From contig NZ_QYYD01000026.1 of the NCBI RefSeq assembly GCF_003591005.1, forward strand, positions 18,375-82,374: 64,000 bases of DNA. Direction: 5' to 3'. The notes beneath the pieces were generated by a model. It searched no databases. It was not told the DNA's origin and saw nothing but the letters and a program-made list of their open reading frames with translations. The position numbers and the translations under genes are program-made. This DNA comes from Rhodopseudomonas palustris. GTDB taxonomy: Bacteria > Pseudomonadota > Alphaproteobacteria > Rhizobiales > Xanthobacteraceae. Positions 8,258-18,800 of this stretch are shown here, in pieces. Positions within the stretch are counted from its first letter, which is position 1. The number at the start of each line of letters is the position of its first letter.

Positions 8258-9373
8258 ATGGCGACATACGACATCACGGAACAGCAGTTTGAGAGCTCCT
8301 ATTCGACCTTGCCGCCGGATACGCTTGCTGCGCTGAATGCAGCTCTGGATCAGACCGGCGCCTTCAATGGTGGGAGCTCGGCTACTCTGGCGGAAAACGT
8401 AGATCCGTCCACTCCGGCGGACATCTACAATTACACGTCCGGTGGTTCGTACAGCGGGTTCTCTCCGGCTGCCACGGGGTTCTCGTTCAACACATCGGAT
8501 AACGTGAGCGCCGATATCTCCGGCTACGGCCCGAAGGTTGTCGTGAGCGGCGGCGGCAGCGACACTTTCTTCACGAGCAGCGGCGGCTCGACGAACGATT
8601 ACGTCGACTCGGGTGCCGGTAACGATACGGTCGGCGCAGGCAGCGGTGACGATACTCTGTCGGGCGGAGAGGGCGACGACCTTCTGGCCGGTGGATCCGG
8701 CGAAGATTCGCTGATGGGCGGAACGGGCGACGATCAACTGTTCGGCGATGACGGCAACGACACCCTCGATGGCGGCGAAGGCAACGACATCCTGGTCGGC
8801 GGCAACGGCGACGACTCGATGAGCGGCGGCGAAGGCAACGATCAGCTGTGGAGCGACGCCGGCAACGATACGCTGGACGGCGGTGAAGGCGACGATATCC
8901 TCGCTGCCGGCACCGGCGACGACAGCCTGATCGGCGGCGAGGGTAACGACCTGGTAGCGGGTGGCACGGGCTATGACACGTTGACCGGCGGTGAAGGCAA
9001 CGACACCCTGTTCGGCGATGACGGCAATGACAGCCTCGACGGCGGCTCCGGCGATGATTATCTGATCGGTGGTGTCGGCGATGACACGCTGATCGGCGGC
9101 GACGGCAACGACACCATCTTCGGTGGCACCGGCAACGACAGCATCGTGGCGGGTGATGGCAACGACGTCATCGGCTACAATGTTGGCGATGGATCCGACA
9201 CGATCGACGGCGGCGCCGGCAACGATCTGCTGTATATCGACGCGTCGCAGTCCACCGCTCAGGTCGCGACGGTGGACGGTGTTACGACGGTCGCGTTCAC
9301 CAACGGATCGACCCTCACGGTCACGAACGTCGAGACCATCCAGTTCAACGATCAGACCAACAACATCAGCTGA
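8258..9373 (+). CDS. Small RTX (Ca2+-binding nonapeptide repeat) protein, probable type I secretion substrate
   Basis: The 371-residue protein has a 118-residue Ser/Gly/Thr-rich N-terminal part. Then come 21 uninterrupted GGxGxDxLx nonapeptides from about residue 119 to 307, and a C-terminal cap ending [14 protein letters not shown]. It has no Cys, no Sec signal and is very acidic. Such repeats fold into a calcium-loaded beta-roll after export through a type I system, and a matching HlyB/HlyD pair lies at 20148-23739. There is no catalytic or adhesion domain, so a structural surface or S-layer-like role is more likely than a toxin. A GGAG precedes the ATG. Similar DNA blocks (near 8741 and 9012) show the repeats grew by internal duplication. 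Ser/Thr-rich stretches could be targets of the glycosyltransferases downstream. Confidence 0.9.
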   Translation: MATYDITEQQFESSYSTLPPDTLAALNAALDQTGAFNGGSSATLAENVDPSTPADIYNYTSGGSYSGFSPAATGFSFNTSDNVSADISGYGPKVVVSGGGSDTFFTSSGGSTNDYVDSGAGNDTVGAGSGDDTLSGGEGDDLLAGGSGEDSLMGGTGDDQLFGDDGNDTLDGGEGNDILVGGNGDDSMSGGEGNDQLWSDAGNDTLDGGEGDDILAAGTGDDSLIGGEGNDLVAGGTGYDTLTGGEGNDTLFGDDGNDSLDGGSGDDYLIGGVGDDTLIGGDGNDTIFGGTGNDSIVAGDGNDVIGYNVGDGSDTIDGGAGNDLLYIDASQSTAQVATVDGVTTVAFTNGSTLTVTNVETIQFNDQTNNIS

Positions 9374-9394
9374 ACCTAGGCTGATCGGAAATCA

Positions 9395-9416
9395 GAGGCC
9401 CGCCATGGCGGGCCTC
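9395..9416 (+). terminator. Terminator-like hairpin after the RTX gene
   Basis: GAGGCCCGCC (9395-9404) and GGCGGGCCTC (9407-9416) are a perfect inverted repeat 21 bases after the RTX stop, followed by the weak T-rich TCTCATTAG. It would uncouple the highly repeated RTX mRNA from the glycosyltransferase genes or set their relative expression. Confidence 0.7.
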
Positions 9417-9514
9417 TCTCATTAGTTAGGTCGTGCGATAGTGCGGCGGCTGTGTTCAAATTGACAATCGACGCAGGCATATTGGACATCCGCTGCGGAT
9501 GAGGGCTGAGCGAG

Positions 9515-12067
9515 ATGGCTTTCCTCGCTGAACCCGCGGGTTGGTTAGTTCATAATCCTCTCAGGTCCGATCGCTCGTTTGACGATTGCCAGGAGCTCGA
9601 GCGCTTGGGCGTTCGTGCTTATGAAAATGGTGATCTGCGCCGGGCGCTTGTCCTGATTGATCGAATTCGCAGAATTGGAGTAGCGCGAGCCGATCTGCTC
9701 TGCCTCAAGGCGGACATTCTTGCGCGATTAGGCTTCGCGGGCGCCGCGGCCGAGACTCTCGATCTCGCACTCGAACTCGACCCTGAGAACATTCATACGA
9801 ATTCCCGCCTCCTGTTGTGGAGCGAGGACACCACCACACGCGTGCGGGCCGCCGAACAATTGATTCGACTATGTCCCGACCAGGACCGAACGCTGGCGCC
9901 GGCCTTGAAAGCGCTGAAACAGGCAGGCAGCAAAATCGTCGCAGCGGGACAGATCGTGGCGGACGAATTCGTCGGATGGGTCACCTGGGACGGCGCTGAC
10001 TCGATCAGTCTGAAGATTTGCGATGGCCACAGCGACGAAACCCTGGCGGTCCGTTCTGAACGGGCTCCCGATTGGGCAGAAATCTTCATCCACTATGGCC
10101 GGATCCATTTTCCGCTTCACGCCGCTCGCCGACCTCTTCATCTCTCGATCGAGTTCGACGATATTTCTCTCTGCAAAGTGAGCAGCTACCCGACCGAGCA
10201 ACAGCGCTCCATCGCGGGGCCTCGATCATCCGATTCGGTGATCGATGCGGACCTGACGGTGATCGTCCCGATCTACAACGACTTCGAGGCGACGCGCGAT
10301 TGTCTTGACAGTCTTCGTCCGCAGCTGGCGGTGGCGAAAAGGACGGTAGCTGTGCTGGTAAATGATGCCAGTCCGGACGAGCAAATCCAGCAGCTGCTTC
10401 ACCAGTGTGCCGAAGAGCCGATCTTCACGGTGATGCACAACGAACTGAACCTCGGCTTCGCCGCCACCGTGAACCGGGCGCTGTCGATCGTTCCGCGTGG
10501 CGACGTTCTCGTTCTGAATGCAGATACTGTGTTGCCCGCGGGGGCGCTCGACGAACTGGCGATTGCCGGTCGTTCGTCACCCGATATCGGAACCGTCACC
10601 CCGCTATCCAACAATGGCGAGTACACCAGCTTTCCCGAACCGTTTCAGGTGAACGAGCTCCGCACGTCGGAGGCGATAGCCGACATCGACCGAGCCGCGA
10701 AGGTTAATCGCGACGTTCTCGTGGATCTGCCCAACGGCATTGGATTCTGCCTCTACGTGACGCGGCGCTGTCTCGATTCGGTCGGAGGGATGCCTCACCT
10801 GTACGATCGCGGATATTATGAGGATGTGGAATTCTGCCTTCGTGCTCGCGAAAACGGGCTGCGCAACGTTTGTGCGCCCTGGATCTATGTCGGACACGCA
10901 GGGTCACGCTCCTTCGGGGGAGAGAAGCGCTCATTGGTGATGCGCAACCTCAAGAAGCTCAAGGACAGGTTTCCCGCCTACAACAACGAAAGCGTCGCGT
11001 TCGCCAAATCCGATCCTCTTCGCGAATCTCGCGGGAAGATCGAGAAGGAGCTGCTGAGGACGATACGTTTCGACCGTTTGCTGATGGCGCCCGACGATCT
11101 CGCCGGCGAGATCGCTACTCGAAGGGCGCAGGACCTTGTTCAGCAGGGTCTGGCAATTCTGACCTGCATCATCTCGGCTTCGGCGCGATCGGCGACGATC
11201 CGCTCTCCGCGCGACGGCTATCAATCGCTCCAGTTCAATCTCGATTCCGCGGGCGAGATCGACACGTTAGTCGCTTACATCTCGGATCTCGATATCGCTC
11301 GCTTCGAATTCTGCGGATCGTCGCGCCTGATGCTCGACGTGATCCAGCGTCTCAATATGTTTGACAAGCCCTCCGACGTCTTCATTGCAGATGAGGCCTC
11401 GGCGGAGCTACGGACCTGGATCGAAGGACCCAGCAAGTCGTCACGCCACGCTGACCGCAAGATTTCGCGAGCCGCCGGCTCACCCCCTGCCGGGTCCGGA
11501 CGTTACATCGCGCCAAATGACGAGGCGCGAGCTCTCCTGGCGCAGAAGCGGATCAGATCGGACCGAATCGACACCGAGCCGGATCTGAAAGTCGTCACCC
11601 AATTCAGCGTGAGCTTTTCGGAAAGCCCAACCGTCCGATGCGGCGTGGTTCTGAATGAGCATTGTCCATCCACCTTCAAATCGTTCGTGGAGGTCATGCG
11701 GCGATTGAGCGGCGTTCAGAACCTTCAGTTCTTCGTGCTGGGCAGTACCCTCGAAGACAATTGTCTCATGACGCTCGGCAATGTCTTTGTGCTCGGTCCC
11801 ACGAGTGCCGATGAAATCGCTGCGCTGACTGACATCTATCGGCTTCAAAGACTGCTGATCTACCTGCCTCAGCCGATATTCGGATGGAGTAAACTTCAAC
11901 AAGCGTGCCGACTTGGTCTGCCGACCGCGCGCTTTGTCTGGCCATTCACTCCACGCGTCCCGCCAGGTGACCTTCGCCTCGATACTGCGATGCCGCCTGC
12001 TGTGTTGGCAGATCGATTATCATCTTGGTTGGTTGGTGCCGGTCGCGAGGCGAGCGATGTTGCATGA
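9515..12067 (+). CDS. Large multidomain glycosyltransferase (TPR-like + GT2 + GT-B-like)
   Basis: An 850-residue protein. Residues 30-120 look like two or three TPR-type helices (AYENGDLRRALVLIDRI, GAAAETLDLALELDPEN). A GT-A fold GT2 domain starts near residue 244 with ADLTVIVPIYND. It continues with the NAD (DxD-like) metal motif near 335 and the YYEDVEFCLRARENG acceptor-side motif, as in rhamnosyltransferase-type enzymes. The last ~200 residues resemble a degenerate C-terminal half of a GT-B enzyme. TPR-GT fusions are common in protein-glycosylation systems. It follows the RTX gene and overlaps the next glycosyltransferase by 11 bases, so the two are translationally coupled. The coding sequence is visibly less GC-rich than the flanking core genes. 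Confidence 0.85.
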   Translation: MAFLAEPAGWLVHNPLRSDRSFDDCQELERLGVRAYENGDLRRALVLIDRIRRIGVARADLLCLKADILARLGFAGAAAETLDLALELDPENIHTNSRLLLWSEDTTTRVRAAEQLIRLCPDQDRTLAPALKALKQAGSKIVAAGQIVADEFVGWVTWDGADSISLKICDGHSDETLAVRSERAPDWAEIFIHYGRIHFPLHAARRPLHLSIEFDDISLCKVSSYPTEQQRSIAGPRSSDSVIDADLTVIVPIYNDFEATRDCLDSLRPQLAVAKRTVAVLVNDASPDEQIQQLLHQCAEEPIFTVMHNELNLGFAATVNRALSIVPRGDVLVLNADTVLPAGALDELAIAGRSSPDIGTVTPLSNNGEYTSFPEPFQVNELRTSEAIADIDRAAKVNRDVLVDLPNGIGFCLYVTRRCLDSVGGMPHLYDRGYYEDVEFCLRARENGLRNVCAPWIYVGHAGSRSFGGEKRSLVMRNLKKLKDRFPAYNNESVAFAKSDPLRESRGKIEKELLRTIRFDRLLMAPDDLAGEIATRRAQDLVQQGLAILTCIISASARSATIRSPRDGYQSLQFNLDSAGEIDTLVAYISDLDIARFEFCGSSRLMLDVIQRLNMFDKPSDVFIADEASAELRTWIEGPSKSSRHADRKISRAAGSPPAGSGRYIAPNDEARALLAQKRIRSDRIDTEPDLKVVTQFSVSFSESPTVRCGVVLNEHCPSTFKSFVEVMRRLSGVQNLQFFVLGSTLEDNCLMTLGNVFVLGPTSADEIAALTDIYRLQRLLIYLPQPIFGWSKLQQACRLGLPTARFVWPFTPRVPPGDLRLDTAMPPAVLADRLSSWLVGAGREASDVA

Positions 12068-14387
12068 TCGCGTCGTGAGCGGAGCCGCGACGGGCTTGTT
12101 GGTCCGCTTTGAACAGAGCGGTCCCACATCATTCACGGGGTACGTGGTCGATCAGGACGATCTGACGCTGCGCCATGTGGTGGATATCCTGGGCGACGGG
12201 GTGCCGCTGGCTCTGGTTCGCTGCACCATGCCCAGCGACGAACTCGTCGCGTCCGGGAAGGGCGATGGATGTTACGGCTTCTCGGTCGACTTCGCCCCTG
12301 AAACGCTCGGCCGGTTCGAGTTCATTGAAGCCAGGATCGCGAATACTGCAATCTCGCTGGGTCAAGCGATCCCGATTGCGCTTTCCGAGCCCGAAACTCA
12401 TTCCGCCACAGGCGAGGTGAAGTGGCTGGGAGAGTTGCGGATTGCAGGCTGGCTTGCCGACGCCAAGCGGAGCAGGCAGATGGTGACCGCATTGCTCGAC
12501 GGGCACGTCGTCCATCAGGGGCAGGCCTTGCAATGGGCGAATTTGGAGGAGGGGCGTGAAAAAGGGCTGGCCGTTCCGCGATTCGACTTTCACCTCCCGC
12601 ATCGTTTTGCCGACGGACGAGCGCGAACGTTGCGCGTCGTCGACGGTGCCGGGAACGAGCTGAAGGGAAGTCCGCTCAGGTTCGTCGCGTATGGCGACAG
12701 GCTTGAACAACTGGTCAACACGCTGTCCGACGTCAGCGCGGAGCGGCTCCGAATCGAGCAGTTTCGGCGGCTGTTTCCCCGCTCCCTTCCATTCACCTCT
12801 TATAGTATGATCCATCCGCTCATCGACGAGCAGTGCAAGCTCGTTGAAAAGGCAGACAGCAGTCCGATCGTCGCCATCCTCGGCGAAAACAATTGCGAGG
12901 CCACCCTGCAGAGTCTGCAGCACACGGCCGAGCGCTGGACGGCGAGCGTTGTTTCATTGAATCTACGTGGGGAGTTCTCCAGCGATTTTGTCGACTTCCT
13001 CGACGGTGAAGCCGACGCGGATTGCGTGGTGTTCGTCACATCGGGACTGGCATTTGCGCAGAGCGGCCTGCAGCGCCTGGTCGGTGCCTTTCGCGACGCG
13101 CCCGACGCCGCCTTCGCCTACGCCGATCTGATCGTCGCCGCCTCAGATGGCAGCCAAAGGCTGATTGCGTTGACGTCCTTCGATTATGAGCGGCTCGTCG
13201 AGCAAGGCTACTGCGCCCATTTGTTTGTTGCATCACGCGCCCGCGTAGTCGAATTGCTTCGCCGGAATGCCGCCACAAATGTTTACGATCTGCTCCTGGC
13301 GCTCGTGATCGGCCCGACGCAAGTCGATGTTGTGCACGTGCCGGGCGGCGCCGGCATCTTGCCGGCGCTCGACATCGAAGCGGAGGCCGCCAGGCTGCTC
13401 GCTGCCGGGATCCGGCATTTTTCAGAGCGCGACGTATCTGCCGAGTTCCGGCCGGGCAGCGGCTCGATGTTTCCGGCGGTTCGCGTCTCACGTCGTCCCG
13501 AGCAGGGGACGACCGCGATCGTCATTCCGACGCGCAATCAGGCGCGTCTATTGCGTAAGTGTCTGGAGAGCATTCGCGGCGCCGTGAAGCGTAACGGCGC
13601 CAAAGTCGTCGTGGCCGACAACGATTCGACCGACGCCGAAACGCTGCAGCTGTTCGACCGGATTGCGGCCGATGACGTGTCGGTGATCCGGGTTCCCGGA
13701 TACTTCAACTATGCCGACATCATGAACCGCGCGGTTGGCCAAATCGATTGCGATCGAGTTTGTCTGTTGAACAATGACATCTACGCGCTCGACGACGACT
13801 GGCTGGAGGAGATGATCGGCAGGCTGTCCGAGCCTGATGTCGGAGCTGTCGGCGCCTTGTTGTCGCTGCCGAGTGGTGTCACGCAACATGCGGGCATTGT
13901 GCTGGGACCCAAGCAATCCGCTGTCCACGTCGGCACCGAGCGAATTTGGGGAGACCCGGGCTATTCCGATCTACTGAGCGTTGCGCGACAGGCGAGTGCG
14001 GTCACCGCGGCTTGTCTGATAACTCGAACAGCCGACTATTTCGCCGTCGGAGGTCTCGATTCGGCTTATTTTCCGATCGACTACAACGACGTCGACTATT
14101 GCCTCAAGCTGCGGGCGCTCGGAAAGCGCATTGTCGTGACGCCTTATGCACGCCTGCTACATCTCGAGTCGGCGTCCCGCGGAGCCGTAAATGCGGAGGC
14201 GCCGCAGTTCAAATTGTCACTGCAACGGCTGCGCGAGCGCTGGATCGACGCTCTCGACGACCCTTACTACAATCCCTTGCTGGCTTTGGATGAAACACCA
14301 TTCACCGCACTGGCATGTCCGCCGCGAAATCTCGAACCGAGGCGTCTCCATCATCCGAGGATGGTGGAAGTCGCCGTCGCATCGTGA
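12057..14387 (+). CDS. GT2-family glycosyltransferase with tandem N-terminal beta domains
   Basis: The start at 12057 (ATGTTGCATGA overlap with the previous stop) gives 776 residues; an earlier in-frame ATG at 11913 would lie wholly inside the upstream gene. Residues ~15-220 hold two similar segments, SFTGYVVDQDDLTLRHVVDILGDG and RIAGWLADAKRSRQMVTALLDGH, sharing a G-aromatic-hydrophobic-x-D ... V-x-x-hydrophobic-x-DG pattern. These look like a duplicated beta-rich domain. A GT2 catalytic domain begins near residue 483 (TTAIVIPTRNQ). It carries VVVADNDSTD, the LLNNDIYALDDDW metal motif and the FPIDYNDVDYCLKLRALG acceptor motif. It is a probable sugar-extension enzyme of the RTX locus. Confidence 0.85.
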   Translation: MLHDRVVSGAATGLLVRFEQSGPTSFTGYVVDQDDLTLRHVVDILGDGVPLALVRCTMPSDELVASGKGDGCYGFSVDFAPETLGRFEFIEARIANTAISLGQAIPIALSEPETHSATGEVKWLGELRIAGWLADAKRSRQMVTALLDGHVVHQGQALQWANLEEGREKGLAVPRFDFHLPHRFADGRARTLRVVDGAGNELKGSPLRFVAYGDRLEQLVNTLSDVSAERLRIEQFRRLFPRSLPFTSYSMIHPLIDEQCKLVEKADSSPIVAILGENNCEATLQSLQHTAERWTASVVSLNLRGEFSSDFVDFLDGEADADCVVFVTSGLAFAQSGLQRLVGAFRDAPDAAFAYADLIVAASDGSQRLIALTSFDYERLVEQGYCAHLFVASRARVVELLRRNAATNVYDLLLALVIGPTQVDVVHVPGGAGILPALDIEAEAARLLAAGIRHFSERDVSAEFRPGSGSMFPAVRVSRRPEQGTTAIVIPTRNQARLLRKCLESIRGAVKRNGAKVVVADNDSTDAETLQLFDRIAADDVSVIRVPGYFNYADIMNRAVGQIDCDRVCLLNNDIYALDDDWLEEMIGRLSEPDVGAVGALLSLPSGVTQHAGIVLGPKQSAVHVGTERIWGDPGYSDLLSVARQASAVTAACLITRTADYFAVGGLDSAYFPIDYNDVDYCLKLRALGKRIVVTPYARLLHLESASRGAVNAEAPQFKLSLQRLRERWIDALDDPYYNPLLALDETPFTALACPPRNLEPRRLHHPRMVEVAVAS

Positions 14388-14428
14388 TCGCTCGACGAGT
14401 TTGACCAGGTGAGAATTCGATAGAACCG

Positions 14429-15643
14429 ATGACGAGCGTGCTTTTTGTTCACAATAATCTTCCGGGGCAATATCTCAGGCTGATCGAACGCTTGCAGGAA
14501 CTTGATGGCTTTTCTCTCGCCGGCATTGGCACGGTACGCGCCCGCGGCATTTCCGGCCTGAAGATGAAGAAGTACTCGATTTCGTCCGACGGCATCGCAG
14601 ATGTGCATCCCTTCGCACGTCGGTTCGATTTGGAGAGTCGCCGCGCCGAGGCTGTTCTCTATGCGGCGGTCGCTGCTCGCGACGAGGGCTTTGTCCCCGA
14701 TGTGATATTTGGTCATCCTGGATGGGGTGAAGTGCTTCCGTTGAGGGAAGTCTTTCCGCGGGCTCGGCTATACTGTTATTCTGAATATTTCTATCGGTCG
14801 GACAACGACTTTCGCTTCGACCATCAGGCCGTGCGGTTCGGACTTCCCAATCGGGTCGGATTGGAAATGAAGAATGCTGCGACGCTGATCTCGCTGGTGG
14901 CTTCGACGGCGGGGATCGCGCCGACCGAGTGGCAACGGTCGTTATTCCCGGCTGAATTCCAAGCCAAGATCAAAGTGATTCACGACGGCATCGACACCGC
15001 GAAGATCAGAAGGAATGGCGCAGCAGAACTTCGTCTCGACAACGGCAGAACGCTGACGTCACGCGACGAGGTCATTACCTACGTGGCCCGCAATCTCGAG
15101 CCGTATCGGGGATATCACATCCTCATGAGGGCGTTGCCAAAGATTCTGTCCGCACGTCCGCAAGCACAGGTGGTGATCATCGGCGGCGACAGAACCTCGT
15201 ATGGCGCCCCCCCTCCGGATGGCCGCCGCTGGAAGGAAATCTACCTCGACGAAGTGGCGGATCAATTGCCCATGGATCGCGTCCACTTCCTCGGTCGGGT
15301 GTCTTATGAAGACTATCTGAACGCGCTGAGTATCTCGTCGGCGCACGTCTATCTGACCTATCCGTTCGTGCTGTCGTGGTCGATGCTCGAAGCGATGGCG
15401 TCGGAATGCGTAGTGATCGGATCCAGCACTGCGCCTGTCGAGGAAGTGATCGAGGACCGGCGCAATGGTTTGCTGGTTCAGTTTGGTGATCCGAAACAGC
15501 TCGCTGAAACCGCGATCGAGGTGCTCTCGAAGCCAAAGAGTTTCCAGAAGCTTCGCAAGGCTGCGCGGCAGACGGTGGTCGATCGGTTCGATTTTGAAAC
15601 CCGATCTTGGCCGCAATTTCAGGCTCTGCTGAGTCAGGAATAG
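14429..15643 (+). CDS. GT4-family glycosyltransferase
   Basis: A 404-residue GT-B enzyme. The N-terminal domain (MTSVLFVHNNLPGQY, DVIFGHPGWGE) matches the Glyco_trans_4-type region of large retaining transferases. The C-terminal GT4 domain has VIHDGIDT, the VARNLEPYRGYHILMRALP strand-loop, VVIIGGD and the nucleotide-sugar site ending SWSMLEAMASECVVIGSSTAPVEEVIEDRRNGLLV. It lies 41 bases after the GT2 gene and probably adds one sugar from an NDP donor in the cytoplasm. Confidence 0.88.
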   Translation: MTSVLFVHNNLPGQYLRLIERLQELDGFSLAGIGTVRARGISGLKMKKYSISSDGIADVHPFARRFDLESRRAEAVLYAAVAARDEGFVPDVIFGHPGWGEVLPLREVFPRARLYCYSEYFYRSDNDFRFDHQAVRFGLPNRVGLEMKNAATLISLVASTAGIAPTEWQRSLFPAEFQAKIKVIHDGIDTAKIRRNGAAELRLDNGRTLTSRDEVITYVARNLEPYRGYHILMRALPKILSARPQAQVVIIGGDRTSYGAPPPDGRRWKEIYLDEVADQLPMDRVHFLGRVSYEDYLNALSISSAHVYLTYPFVLSWSMLEAMASECVVIGSSTAPVEEVIEDRRNGLLVQFGDPKQLAETAIEVLSKPKSFQKLRKAARQTVVDRFDFETRSWPQFQALLSQE

Positions 15644-15875
15644 GGGCTCGTTGAGGAAGTGAATAGCGATATCAACCTTGAGTTGTGGAAAAATCAAGCC
15701 GGCGACGTTGGAGCGTTTTCGGACATCGGCCCGGCCGTTGCGTTCGTCCGGAAGTCGGTTGCTGCTGATCGCCCGGAACAAGGTTGATTAGTACGATGCA
15801 GTTGCGGTGTGGTCTGCTACAAGCGTCGACAGCAACAGAGCGATTAAGGGCGCAGGACGCCAAGGAAGACAGTCG
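15644..15875. other. Intergenic stretch before the fusion glycosyltransferase
   Basis: These 232 bases hold no gene I can support. They contain an AAGGAAG ribosome site at about 15862-15868 for the next gene; no strong promoter or terminator was found. Confidence 0.4.
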
Positions 15876-18800
15876 ATGAATCTAGATCGTACCCGCAATG
15901 CGCGACCTGCGTTCATTTCGCAGACATCGACGTGGCGGCCGGCCTACCTTCCAGTCTCCGCTTGGCTTGAGCACGGAGCTTTCGGTTTTTGGCTCGTTGA
16001 GGCGACTTCGCCGCGGCTGGTCGTCGAACTGGGAACTGATTTCGGTTTCTCGTATCTGACCTTCTGCCAGGCGATCAAAGGGCTCAATCTCGGCGCGAGA
16101 GCTTTCGCGGTCGATACCTGGCAGGGAGATTTTCACGCAGGGTTTTACGGGGAGGAGGTCTTCCAGACCCTCAAGCAGGCCCACGACCAGGACTATCGCG
16201 GCTTCTCGACGCTGTTACGAATGACCTTCGACGAAGCGGTCGACAAGTTTGCCGATGGCAGCATTGATCTGCTGCACATCGATGGGCGGCACCTCTACGA
16301 CGATGTCCGTCATGACTTCAACACCTGGTTGCCGAAGCTCTCCGATCGCGCCGTGGTGCTGTTCCACGACACCAACGTCAGAGAACGGGACTTTGGAGTT
16401 TTCCGGTTCTGGGAAGAAATCACATCCGCCTACCCTTCGTTCGAGTTCTTTCACGGGCATGGATTGGGCGTTCTCGCTGTCGGTCCGAACCAGCCCGACG
16501 GCATGCGCGCGCTGCTGGAAGCCGACGAAACGGAGCGAAACCTCATCCGATCCGTTTATGCTTATCTCGGCAGCGTCATCAACGACCGGTATGCTCTGCA
16601 ATCCGAGCGTAGCGTGTACCAGCAAGAGAAGGGCAAGTTCGAGCGCACCATCGCCGAGCAGCACCAGGTGATACAGCGGCTGGAGGAGGACGCTCAGCAA
16701 CAGCTTCAGTTGCATCAGCAGCAGCTGCAATTGCATCAGCAGGAACTGCAATTGCATGAGCGGCAGTTTCAGATGCAGCTGACCGAATCGATCGAGCGGG
16801 AGGCCGAGCTGACCGAACGCCTGGCGAAGCAGGCCGCCGAGCTCGCCGATACGAGGCATCGGCTGGCCATGGAAGCCGGTCGGATCCATGAGGTGTTCTC
16901 CAGCAGCTCATGGTGGCTGACATCGCCGCTACGAAGTGCCGCAAGCTGGGCTCGGCGAAAGCGCGGACGGCCCCAATTGCTGCGGACAGCGAACGATATC
17001 CTCGCGATCGGGAAACCGGAGGCGAGCGGCGCCCGCCACATCGTGCTGTACTCCGGCGAGCCGGAAACTCCGGGCCACATGTACCGCGTGGCGAGATTTG
17101 CCAGCGCTGCCGAGGTGCTCGGTTGTAAAACGACAATCGTGACCGACGACGCCCATCTGGTCGACGCGCCGCCCGGGGACGTGCTTTTTGTCTGGCGCGC
17201 GCGTTCGAGCGAAAGACTCGCTCGAGCGGCAGCCGAGGCGCGGGCGCGTGACGCGAGCATCCTGTTCGACGTGGACGATCTGATGATCGAGCCGGAGATC
17301 GTCAGCGTCGAAACGATCGACGGCATCCGCAGCCAAGGCATTTCGGAAGCCTCCGTGGTTTCGCACTTCGGGCAAGTGCGTGACGCGTTCCTGGAGTGCG
17401 ACTTCGGCGTTGCTCCGACGTCCTACCTGGCCGAACGGATGCGCCGCTATCAGAAGCCAGCCGTCGTTCTGCCGAACGGATTCGACGAGGGCACGCTGAA
17501 ACGATCGCGCCGCAGCGTCCGCCTGCGGGGTGCCCAAGCCGGCGACGGTCTGCTGCGCATCGGCTACGCCGCTGGAACGCGCACGCATCAGCGCGATTTC
17601 GGGGTCGCGGTCGGCGCACTGTCGCGGATCCTGCGCGAGCGTGACGACGTGCGGCTGGTGATGTTCTGCGTCAATCAAGATCCGATCGTTCGGCCCCACG
17701 AGTTCCCGGAGCTGTCCGGCCTGGAAGACCGGATCGAATGGAGGGAGGCCGTTGGTCTCGCCGATCTGCCCGAAGAGATTGCGCGATTCGACATCAACAT
17801 CGTGCCGCTCGAGGCGGGCAACACGTTCTGTGAGGCGAAGAGCGAACTGAAATACTTCGAGGCCGCCTTGGTTTCCGTGCCGACGATTGCGAGCCCGACC
17901 AACGTGTATGCGTCTGCGATTCGCGAAGGGGTCACCGGCTTTCTGGCGGCGACCGAAGACGAATGGTACGCCAAGATCTCGCGCTTGCTCGACGACGAGG
18001 CGCTTCGCGCCGCGATGGCGCGCGATGCCTTTCATGACGCGCTTTGGAAGTACGGACCGGAGCGGCGCATCGAACTGGTCAGTGAAATTCTGGATCGGGC
18101 GGATCTGAAGCAGCAGTCGCGGCCTGCTCATGGAATTCGACTGCGCGACGAGATGGCCTCGCGTCGACCGGAGATTCCCGACCACAGGATTGTGTTCAAG
18201 CGCGACGAGCTGAAGGAAGCAGAGGTTACGGTGGTCATCCCACTGTACAATTACGCCCGCTATATCGAGCATGCGCTCGAGTCGGTCGGCCGCCAGACGC
18301 TCGGGCCGATCGATCTCGTGGTGGTCGATGATCGATCGACCGACCAGTCCCAAGCCGTCGCCGCAAGCTGGTTGGAAAAGAACGCCAAGCGTTTCAACCG
18401 AACCCTTCTGATCGAGAACAACGAGAACTCCGGATTGGCGAGATCACGCAACGTCGGCTTTGCGAATTCCGAGACGGCTTTCGTGCTGCCGCTCGATGCC
18501 GACAACGAATTGCTGCCGGATTGCGCGACGAAGTGTCTTGAGAAGTTGAGGCACTCACGCGGGGCCTTCGCGTTTCCCGAGATCGCGATGTTCGGAGAGA
18601 GCGAAGGCGTCTTCAATCAGGGCCCATTCCTGGCCGAGCGCCTCGTCGGCGGCAATTTCATCGACGCCATGGCGCTGGTGCGGAAGGCTGCCTGGTGCGG
18701 TGTCGGTGGGTACGACCACATTCAGTACGGGTGGGAAGACTATGACTTCTGGTGCAAGCTGGTCGAGCTTGGGTTGATCGGCGTCGCGGTCCCGGAGGTG

